A stretch of DNA of 64,000 nucleotides, taken from NCBI GenBank assembly GCA_038232275.1, contig JBBSIC010000001.1, forward strand, positions 62,001 through 126,000. Reading direction: 5' to 3'. Origin of the DNA: DATLGB01 sp038232275 (lineage in GTDB: Bacteria; Actinomycetota; Thermoleophilia; Solirubrobacterales; Solirubrobacteraceae). A program made the position numbers and the translations under genes. The notes beneath the pieces were generated by a model that had not been told where the DNA came from, made no database searches, and saw nothing but the letters and a program-made list of their open reading frames with translations. Position 1 is the stretch's first letter. Every line of letters starts with the position of its first letter. This document shows positions 42,356 through 49,044 of the stretch, piece by piece.

Positions 42356-43719
42356 GCTTTCAAGATCACACCGAGACCTAGAGCTGCGGAGACAGTTAGA
42401 AGCGCAGCCGGTGGGATCGCATACCGGGCGTCATACGACGACACAGCTGGTGGCAGTACAAACAGGATGACCGCGAAGCTCGTGCACAATGCGGAAACCT
42501 GACGCACGTACGCCTTGGCGCGAAAGAGACCCACGGCAGATAGGGCCAACAATATCAGGAGGCCAAAGCCACCAATCCTAAACACTCTTTGGTAGGTCTC
42601 GAGTACGGCCGATCCGCGATCAGGGCTCGCGTCCAAGCCCGTGTAACGCCTGCGGACCGTCGTGGCGAACACTGACGAGTTTGCCGGGTCAGGAGACACG
42701 GCGCGAAACGACATGCTCGCCGGATCGGACCCAGATAGCGTGCGGTCGAACCCTGCACCTGGGTCGACATAGCGAACGAGATCTTTTGCAACAGTACGGA
42801 TGTAATCCATCGGCTGATGGACTATCGCTGTCCGGGCGAAAGCTCCGACCTTCTGATCCACCGCTGGCGACATGCTGGGAAAGACCTTGCGAGCAGGAGC
42901 AGCAGGATCCCAGTAGTAGAAAAAGGGCCCTGGACGCTGCCCTGCAGGTCGTGATTCGCACAATCCCTGTGTGCCTGCCGGCGCCGAGAATCGACGACAG
43001 TCGGCAAACTGACCGACTCGTTGATACAGCGACCAGCCGCTCATTTCCCCCAGACCGTTGTGACTTCCGACCGCATTAGCCACTACCACATACATAACAA
43101 CAATAAGCACAGCAGGAACGAGCGCGGCCGAGGCCATGCGAAGCCTTTCGCGAATGGAGCCGCTATTTGCCACAAGAGCCCAGGTTGCTAAGGCCGCTGG
43201 TAGCACCAAGCTAACATTTCGCGTGACTGCAGAGAGCGCGAGCAGAGCACTTGCTGCAATGGTCCAGCGAAGGCTGATCGCACGACCACGGACAGCTGAA
43301 TAGAGGCCTCCCGCAAGAAGCGCCATCCACAAGGACTCCGTTAGAAACGCGTGTTCAAGGAAGAGGTGATCGCCGGACAGAAGCACTATCCCCGCTGGGA
43401 TCAGCGCTAGTGCGCGCGATGCGCCCGCGCGACGCGCCGTTGCAAACAGGAGTACCGAGGTCGCAATTCCCAAGAGATGCTGGATCGCTACTGTTACGGA
43501 CAATGTGCTTGTGACGCCACGTATCGCCGCGAGGAAGAGGGCATACCCTGCTGGCTGCCACTCATCAGAAAACACGCCATGGTATCCAACGCGTATGTAG
43601 CGACCCGCGTCGCCCGTGTAATAATCCATTACCACGGTGGAGTACGCGACCATCGTCAGGACCCGAAGCAGAATGCCCACGGCAACTAAGATCAACAAGG
43701 GCCGATAGACATCACGCAT
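42316..43719 (-). CDS. GT-C-like polytopic membrane protein, low-G+C gene
   Basis: 467 residues from ATG 43719 (MRDVYRPLLILVAVG). About ten helices; the first loop reads YYTGDAGRYIRVGYHGVFSDEWQ with acidic residues after helix 1 as in GT-C transferases, and FLEHAFLTESLWMALLAGG is typical of the ArnT/PMT_2 style. Base composition is clearly lower in G+C than neighbours (33 G/C of 60 at 43081-43140 against 43 of 60 at 41641-41700), with AT-ending codons, suggesting later acquisition. Its last 40 bases run antisense into the FdtD-like gene. Confidence 0.7.
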   Translation of the reverse strand: MRDVYRPLLILVAVGILLRVLTMVAYSTVVMDYYTGDAGRYIRVGYHGVFSDEWQPAGYALFLAAIRGVTSTLSVTVAIQHLLGIATSVLLFATARRAGASRALALIPAGIVLLSGDHLFLEHAFLTESLWMALLAGGLYSAVRGRAISLRWTIAASALLALSAVTRNVSLVLPAALATWALVANSGSIRERLRMASAALVPAVLIVVMYVVVANAVGSHNGLGEMSGWSLYQRVGQFADCRRFSAPAGTQGLCESRPAGQRPGPFFYYWDPAAPARKVFPSMSPAVDQKVGAFARTAIVHQPMDYIRTVAKDLVRYVDPGAGFDRTLSGSDPASMSFRAVSPDPANSSVFATTVRRRYTGLDASPDRGSAVLETYQRVFRIGGFGLLILLALSAVGLFRAKAYVRQVSALCTSFAVILFVLPPAVSSYDARYAIPPAALLTVSAALGLGVILKAQSPAARSAKNAS

Positions 43720-43724
43720 CGCCC

Positions 43725-43740
43725 GGAGACGAACGTCTCC
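43725..43740. repeat. Near-perfect palindrome before the GT-C-like gene
   Basis: GGAGACG-AA-CGTCTCC, seven base pairs around two bases, 5 bases upstream of ATG 43719. Flanked by a second inverted pair GAGCC (43741-43745) and GGCTC (43755-43759). Could be an operator or a 5' UTR hairpin. Confidence 0.4.
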
Positions 43741-43886
43741 GAGCCCCGAGTGGAGGCTCGGCGGAGTGGGGCGTGTGAGGGGTCGTCGCAGAGTCAACAC
43801 CGTGAGCGACACTATGCCGCAGGCCCAGCAGCGTAGCCTGGATATCCCGCCTTCGTTACAGCGCATGACGGCTGAACCGCTAGCGG

Positions 43887-43912
43887 AGCCACCGCTTCGG
43901 GATGTGGGCGGT
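43887..43912. repeat. Inverted repeat in the intergenic gap
   Basis: CCACCGC (43887-43893) and GCGGTGG (43906-43912) with a 12-base loop, in the gap between the secreted-protein gene and the GT-C-like gene. Possible second terminator or regulatory hairpin. The remaining gap 43741-44013 shows no gene. Confidence 0.35.
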
Positions 43913-43966
43913 GGCAGTTCGGTGGTTTGTCGGGTGTGCGGCTAGCGGCCGGCTCTGTTGCCTTCA

Positions 43967-43990
43967 GACCGCCCATCTGGGCGAGCGGTC
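43967..43990 (-). terminator. Stem-loop after the secreted-protein gene
   Basis: Core CGCCC-ATCT-GGGCG (43970-43983) with outer GACCGC/GCGGTC arms that compete with it, 24 bases beyond the stop at 44014. Fits a factor-independent-like terminator without T-run. Confidence 0.45.
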
Positions 43991-44013
43991 GTGCCGCGGT
44001 TTGCCAGCCTTGC

Positions 44014-45753
44014 TCAGCCCCTCACGCGGACCCGTACGCGCTTCGAGGTGCTAGCGACGTATGGGTAGCCACTATCTTTTCGGACCCGAGCGCGAAATCG
44101 ATATGTTTGCAAACCCGACGTCGCTCTGAACCGATAAGTGCCACGCCAACGCCCCTGAGAGTCCGACCGCACCGTCTTGAAGGACACCCACCGGGATCCA
44201 ACCCTGGCCTGAAGGTCAATGACCACGCCGCTGTCTGGTACGGGCGCCGACAGCAGCCGCCCTGAAAAGCGCAAGGTCTGGCCATTGCGGAGAAATGATC
44301 GGCTTTTGCGAAGGGTCGTGTGTGAGCGTGCCAGGATCTGAAGAGTAGTTGAGGCTGCAGGTGTGCTAGCTAGCCCTGACATGTATACAAACCGAGCGAC
44401 GCGACTGTACTTAAACGGGAGTCTTGTCTCAAGCCGACCCCTTGCGTCGGTCCGGAGGAGCGTTGGGCTAACGGTCCAACGGGCTCCTCGGACTCTCATG
44501 CGTTCCATCATTGAAACGGTTGCGTGAGTAATGGGCCGTCCCGCCTCGTCGTGCAGCGCGAGGGTCGCTTTAGTGGAATGGCCGTATCCAACCGTTCGGC
44601 GATGAGCACCGACGATGTCTAGCCGTGCATGGTCCGACGCGTTTTCACCGTTAGGACCTGGAGGCTGCTGCGGTATTGGTGGTCCAGTGCTGCCATTGTG
44701 GGATGGGGCGCGATTGTCTATCGTGAAGCTACTGTTTCGATATACGACACTTTCATTTCCCGCTGCGTCGTCAAGGACGACCTGCATTTCATACTCGCCG
44801 TCGGCGATTCCAGCGGTGTCGAGATCTATCGCCGGCGCTGCGGACAACTTGCACGGAACACGATAACCGAATTCATACTCCGTTGTTGGCCAATAATCGA
44901 GCTCGACACACTTGCCATCGTTGGTATCAACGGGGACGGTCAGGACCTGGTCAAACGCGCTCGCGCCTTGGCGCTTAAGCTCGACGCGAGCCTTGTATAG
45001 ACCAGATCCCGTGTCGTGAGCATTGAATCTGATGGCCTCCGTTCCGCGATGCGGCCCTGATTCGACCAAGGCACCCCGAACTTCGTCGGCTGTGGGATTA
45101 GCCTCGTCTCGCAGAGAAACCTGGAGCCCTTGTATGCGGAGATCGACCATCGGTTGGCCAGTAGTTCGGGCTGCACACGGTGCCGTACCCACGCATCCAG
45201 CGATGAAGAAGACATCGTTGATGTTGTCCAGTTGGCCCGACCAGATGTTGTTCTCCTTGACGGGCTGAGACGTGTTGACACCTCGAGACGGGCACTGGCG
45301 AGCGTCGCACCATTCCCGTCCATCCGGATTGAACGCAGCGCTCGGATAGGCCGTGTATTGAGTCGGTGTCGAATTAAGGTCGGTGGAGGAACCCACCGTA
45401 GTCGTCGATCGCCAGAGATTGAAGTAATCGATGGTGGTATTGGGCGGCGCCGAGAATTGCCACCCGACTTCTGCCCCGGCCGGCTGATCCTGCGTTCCGA
45501 AAAGAGATGCGCCGATGACACCGCCAGTGGGGCAGGTGTTCGTGGCAGACCCGCCGGCGCCCGGCGTCTGCACAATCGTCCAGCCGTCCGTTGGAGCGAG
45601 TTTGCCGCCCGGCGTCTTGCATGAGTAGACGAGGTAGTCGCCCGCCGAAGCGGGGACGGCAACAGCCAGTAGCAGCGCGACGGCCGTGACGAACATGCTC
45701 AGAACGCGGCGATTCATGATTTTCCAGTCGTAGTTGGTCCGGACCTGATTCAT
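44014..45753 (-). CDS. Large secreted beta-rich protein
   Basis: 579 residues; signal peptide after the second in-frame ATG (45717): NRRVLSMFVTAVALLLAV then VPASA and a cleavage before GDYLVYSCKTPGGK. The mature part is beta-rich with several Cys (CPTGG, CDARQCPSRG, CVGTAPCAA) and two Ig-like C-terminal repeats: a first with DEAGRPITHATVSMMER, a second with SFLRNGQTLRFSGRLLSAPVPDSGVVIDLQ ending in Arg-rich strands. Probably cell-surface or released. No enzyme motif recognised. ATG 45753 overlaps the TGA of the decayed tail upstream (ATGA), so it was once the second gene of a sigma/anti-sigma-like operon. Confidence 0.72.
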   Translation of the reverse strand: MNQVRTNYDWKIMNRRVLSMFVTAVALLLAVAVPASAGDYLVYSCKTPGGKLAPTDGWTIVQTPGAGGSATNTCPTGGVIGASLFGTQDQPAGAEVGWQFSAPPNTTIDYFNLWRSTTTVGSSTDLNSTPTQYTAYPSAAFNPDGREWCDARQCPSRGVNTSQPVKENNIWSGQLDNINDVFFIAGCVGTAPCAARTTGQPMVDLRIQGLQVSLRDEANPTADEVRGALVESGPHRGTEAIRFNAHDTGSGLYKARVELKRQGASAFDQVLTVPVDTNDGKCVELDYWPTTEYEFGYRVPCKLSAAPAIDLDTAGIADGEYEMQVVLDDAAGNESVVYRNSSFTIDNRAPSHNGSTGPPIPQQPPGPNGENASDHARLDIVGAHRRTVGYGHSTKATLALHDEAGRPITHATVSMMERMRVRGARWTVSPTLLRTDARGRLETRLPFKYSRVARFVYMSGLASTPAASTTLQILARSHTTLRKSRSFLRNGQTLRFSGRLLSAPVPDSGVVIDLQARVGSRWVSFKTVRSDSQGRWRGTYRFRATSGLQTYRFRARVRKDSGYPYVASTSKRVRVRVRG

Positions 45754-46135
45754 CGACGGCGCGGGTTCATCAATTCGGACCCCTGATACCGACAGTCGAA
45801 GCCGAACTCGTCGGAGCCCGAGGGCGCAGGAGACGCGCCCGCACTGAGCTCCGGAGAGTCAGCACCAGGGGAGGCAGGCGACGCACTTCCCCGAGCCTTG
45901 AAGTCTGGACATACCTGCGTGAGGACTGCGCAGTCGCCCTGGAATGGTGAGGTCGTCTGAGTTCCGGTCCTGAGGCTGAGCACGCCCTGCGTTTGGGACC
46001 GGTCTCTACGGTAACGGGCTTGCGGAAAGGGCTGGTGCGGATAGCACTGGCTTCGGCTTGACCGGCGCGTGGGTCGCATCCTGGACGTGTGTTCGGGGCT
46101 GACGGACAGCCGGAGACTTCCGCGACTGACCTGCA
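45750..46135 (-). pseudogene. Decayed C-terminal tail of a sigma/anti-sigma-like gene
   Basis: The reading frame ending at 45750 closes with SPAPSGSDEFGFDCRYQG and a few extra residues. This repeats the ending of the intact gene at 46210 (SAPAPASGTSEFGFEHH). Further upstream LRLSVSPEHTSRMRP matches SPSVTPEHPAG of the intact copy, but the frame between is Arg-rich and out of register, and no sigma or zinc-binding part exists. I read it as a partial duplicate that lost its 5' part and took frameshifts. Its TGA overlaps the ATG of the secreted protein, so it may still be translated as a short tail. Confidence 0.5.
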
Positions 46136-46185
46136 GGTCGCTTGGTCGGAGATCAGACCTCATCGCGTCAAAGACGGCGTGCACG

Positions 46186-46203
46186 GGAGGGATTGGACCC
46201 TCC
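46186..46203 (-). terminator. Stem-loop after the sigma/ZAS fusion gene
   Basis: GGAGGG-ATTGGA-CCCTCC, six perfect base pairs, 6 bases beyond the stop codon at 46210 on the minus strand. Confidence 0.5.
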
Positions 46204-46209
46204 AAGCTC

Positions 46210-47466
46210 CTAGTGATGTTCAAAGCCGAACTCGCTGGTGCCCGAGGCAGGAGCTGGCGCACTACCGCTCTGAGGGGAGGTTGCGGTCTGATTGCTGGCC
46301 GTCGCGGCTGCTTGCGCCGGCGTTGACCGGGCCTGGACCTCGAACGAGCTGATCGACTCTCTCTTCGGGGTCGCGGATGCCGATGGCCGGCGCCGCGTGG
46401 ACGCGGAGCGAGTGCGTCTGTCGGAGACGGTGGCCGTCCCCGCCGGATGCTCGGGCGTGACGCTAGGGCTGACCGTACGGACTGGCGCGGGCGTTGCGCG
46501 GGCGACTGGCGATGCCGCATGCCGCGGGTGACGCGCCTGGGCCGCCGGATGGTCGCGGTGGGTGGGCTGGATGACCTTGACGGTCGCCGCCCCGCCAGCC
46601 ATGGCACCCGCCGCAACCACAGCCACCGCCGCGGTACGCCCGTTCGGGGGCACGGCGCTCGCCATCTCCGTGGCCCGATGCGCCAGGCCGTGCAGGCGGG
46701 CTGCGACGCCGTCGATCAGGTGAGCAACGGCGTGGGTCGCTTCCTCAGCTCCGCCGGCGAGCGCCAGCAGCTCGACCGGCCCGCAGATCGCGAGCGCGCC
46801 CCGGCGGACGCCGCCGAGCGCCGCCCGGCAGGTCGGGCAGTCCTCGACGTGGACGGTGAGGATCTCGAAGACCGCGAGCAGATGCTTGTCCTCGTAGGCG
46901 GCGCAGAGCTCGAGCTCGCCGCTGAGCACCGCCCATACCTCCTGCCCGACCTTGGTGGCGATCCTCTTGCGGTCCTTTTTGACGCGCGGATGGCTGAGGC
47001 CCAGCGCCACGGCCGTCCTGTCGGTGGACTGGAGATAGAGGTAGGACCAGACGAAGACCTTCAGCTCGCGCTCGCTGAGCCGGCCCCGGACCAGCGTCAC
47101 AACGCGATGAGCAAGCGCCTCGTAGCTGGCCTGGCTGGCCGTGTCGTCGGTGTCGGCGGCGGCCATCTGGGCGTCGAGATCGATGATCTCGAGCTTGCCC
47201 TTGTCCTCCCGCGCGAGGCCGCGGGCACGGGCGCGCAAGTCGTCGATGAGGACACGGTGGACCGCCTCGGCCACGAACGCGGTCGGCGCCTCGGCGTGAC
47301 TCGGCCGCCCGGCGGCGGCGCGTTCGACCTCCCGGGTCCACCACTCGGCGTACGCGTCTTCGAAAGCGTCGCGCGTGCACGTCCGGTGGCGAGCGCTGAA
47401 CCGGGTCCAGACCGCCTCGCGCAGCGCCTCGAAGTGCGCCTCGGCGGACAGGATCGTGTCACTCAT
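46210..47466 (-). CDS. Membrane-tethered sigma-70-like / ZAS anti-sigma fusion
   Basis: 418 residues. N-terminal 1-125 resembles sigma region 2 (DAFEDAYAEWWTREVERA, FVAEAVHRVLIDDLRARARG); 128-172 resembles region 4 with a helix-turn-helix (RLSERELKVFVWSYLYLQ, TAVALGLSHPRVKKDRKRI). At 206-213 stands HVEDCPTC, the H-x3-C-x2-C zinc motif of ZAS anti-sigma factors. A single hydrophobic helix (about 278-297, TAAVAVVAAGAMAGGAATV) follows, then a ~115-residue Ser/Thr/Pro/Ala-rich tail outside, ending SEFGFEHH. So sensor, anchor and regulator lie in one chain. ATG 47466 overlaps the upstream small gene by 8 bases. Downstream partner is likely the secreted protein. Confidence 0.65.
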   Translation of the reverse strand: MSDTILSAEAHFEALREAVWTRFSARHRTCTRDAFEDAYAEWWTREVERAAAGRPSHAEAPTAFVAEAVHRVLIDDLRARARGLAREDKGKLEIIDLDAQMAAADTDDTASQASYEALAHRVVTLVRGRLSERELKVFVWSYLYLQSTDRTAVALGLSHPRVKKDRKRIATKVGQEVWAVLSGELELCAAYEDKHLLAVFEILTVHVEDCPTCRAALGGVRRGALAICGPVELLALAGGAEEATHAVAHLIDGVAARLHGLAHRATEMASAVPPNGRTAAVAVVAAGAMAGGAATVKVIQPTHRDHPAAQARHPRHAASPVARATPAPVRTVSPSVTPEHPAGTATVSDRRTRSASTRRRPSASATPKRESISSFEVQARSTPAQAAATASNQTATSPQSGSAPAPASGTSEFGFEHH

Positions 47467-47704
47467 GGGCGGCGTCCATCAAGTCGGAGAGCGCGAGGAT
47501 GAATGCAGCCGGAAGCGGGACGCCGGCTTCGGCGCGCGCCGAGAAGCGCTCGAGCAGGCGGGCGCGCGGGGCGGCGTCCCAGCAGCGCGTCGCCGCCTCG
47601 AGATCCACGAGCGCGTCGAGCGCGTGCGCCGGCTGACCGCCCAAGGCGGGTCCGAGCCGCGCCCAGGCAGGCGCCGGCACCCATTCCGGGCGGTCCATCC
47701 TCAT
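47459..47704 (-). CDS. Small protein upstream of the sigma/ZAS fusion
   Basis: 81 residues (MRMDRPEWVPAPAWARLG ...), helical by composition, with LDALVDLEAATRCWDA and ARLLERFSARAEAGVPL. No family recognised. Overlap of 8 bases with the sigma-like gene implies coupled translation, so it may be a partner or short regulator. ATG 47704 or 47698 could start it. Confidence 0.5.
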   Translation of the reverse strand: MRMDRPEWVPAPAWARLGPALGGQPAHALDALVDLEAATRCWDAAPRARLLERFSARAEAGVPLPAAFILALSDLMDAAHE

Positions 47705-48060
47705 TGGTGACGGCTCGTAGCCGTCGCATCGGACCCCCTTCCGGACGCAGGCGTCTCCCCCAATTCCCCGCCACGCCTGCCCGGGACGATCAAGGGCGAG
47801 CGATAGTAGGTCCGGACAGAGCCTGACGCAACGACGTACGGCAAACCTGGCGGGTGGGCCGTCAGGGCGCGGACCTTGCATGCCGGGGACGCACAAGCTC
47901 GCGGTAGGGGGCACTACGGCCTCACTCTCCTTCCCGGAGGCGCGCGTCGCCGTGGAGCCGAGATGAGTCGCCTCATCGCCGCGCTTGAAGCCAAGCTCGC
48001 GGAACACTCTGGCGACGAAGACCTCATGAACGCCGAAAGCTGGCTCTAAGCCGGCTGAGG
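47705..48060. other. Intergenic region with one tiny ORF
   Basis: About 355 bases without a clear gene. A 28-codon plus-strand reading frame at 47963-48049 (MSRLIAALEAKLAEHSGDED ... SWL) is preceded by GGAGGC some 25 bases upstream; the amphipathic sequence is protein-like but evidence is thin. The rest is probably the promoter region for the minus-strand sigma-like operon. Confidence 0.35.
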
Positions 48061-48066
48061 TAGCCT
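48061..48066 (+). promoter_or_regulatory. -10 hexamer TAGCCT
   Basis: TAGCCT, 12 bases before ATG 48079 of the epimerase-Gmd operon. Confidence 0.5.
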
Positions 48067-48078
48067 CCCCCGCCGCTA

Positions 48079-49044
48079 ATGAACCGCGTTCTAGTCACCG
48101 GCGGAGCCGGCACCATCGGCCAGGCCGTGGTGCGCCGGCTGCTGCGCGACCCGGCCTTCGAGGTGCGGGTCTCCGATCAGCGCGAGGCGCCGAACTGGAT
48201 GCGCGAGGGCTGCGAGGTCCACACGGGCGACCTGCGCCAGATCGCCGAGGCGCGCACGGCGATGACTGGCTGCTCGCACGTCATCCACTTGGCGGCGATC
48301 GTCGGCGGGATCGCCAACTTCCACAAGCTCCCGCACACGCTGACCGAGGTCAACAACGCGCTCTACAACGCGGTCTTCCGCGCGGCGCTGGACGTCGACG
48401 TGCAGCGCTTCACGTACGTGAGCTCGAGCATGGTCTTCGAGCAGGCCGAGGAGTACCCGACGGCCGAGGCCTACCTGCCACGCTGCCCGACGCCGGTCAG
48501 CGCCTACGGGTTCTCCAAGCTCACGGGCGAGGTCTACTGCCGCGCCGCGCACGCCGAGCACGGGCTGCCGTTCACGATCTGCCGGCCGTTCAACGCCTAC
48601 GGCCCGGGCGAGATGCCCGACAACGAGCCGGGCATCGCGCACGCCGTGCCCGACCTGATCCGCAAGTCGCTGCGCGGGCTCAAGCCGCTGCCGATCTTCG
48701 GCTCCGGCGAGCAGACGCGCACGCTCACGCACGTCGACGACATCGCGGAGGGGATCGTGGTCGCCACCCGCGCGGCCGCGGGCCTCGACGAGGACTTCAA
48801 CATCTCGGCCTCCGACGAGCGCACGATCGCGGAGATCGCCGCGATCTGCTGGGAGGCCGCCGGCAACGACCCGGCCGAGCTCGTCTTCGAGCACCTCCCG
48901 ACCTTCGAGGTCGACGTCGTGCGCCGCTGGCCGAGCGTGCAGAAGGCGAAGGACCTCCTGGGTTGGGAGGCGCAGATCGGCCTGCAGGAGGGCATCGCGC
49001 AGACCGCCGAATGGCTACGGACACAGGAGGAGATCGCGGCTTGA
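48079..49044 (+). CDS. NAD-dependent epimerase/dehydratase (extended SDR)
   Basis: 321 residues. Cofactor loop VLVTGGAGTIGQAVV, active-site Ser/Thr strand FTYVSSSMVF, YxxxK in SAYGFSKLTGE, and ICRPFNAYGPGEMPD. General nucleotide-sugar epimerase; nearest in style to GDP-sugar epimerases because it directly precedes gmd with overlapping TTGA (its TGA lies in the TTG start of gmd). So it may epimerise or reduce the GDP-4-keto-6-deoxymannose made by the next enzyme, or process GDP-mannose. Exact reaction not readable. Confidence 0.85.
   Translation: MNRVLVTGGAGTIGQAVVRRLLRDPAFEVRVSDQREAPNWMREGCEVHTGDLRQIAEARTAMTGCSHVIHLAAIVGGIANFHKLPHTLTEVNNALYNAVFRAALDVDVQRFTYVSSSMVFEQAEEYPTAEAYLPRCPTPVSAYGFSKLTGEVYCRAAHAEHGLPFTICRPFNAYGPGEMPDNEPGIAHAVPDLIRKSLRGLKPLPIFGSGEQTRTLTHVDDIAEGIVVATRAAAGLDEDFNISASDERTIAEIAAICWEAAGNDPAELVFEHLPTFEVDVVRRWPSVQKAKDLLGWEAQIGLQEGIAQTAEWLRTQEEIAA

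Noticed and set aside
45750..46616. A 288-codon minus-strand gene
   Set aside because: Its upstream two thirds are Arg/Ser/Pro shadow opposite and out of frame with the sigma/ZAS gene; only the last part resembles a real tail, so it is listed as a decayed remnant.
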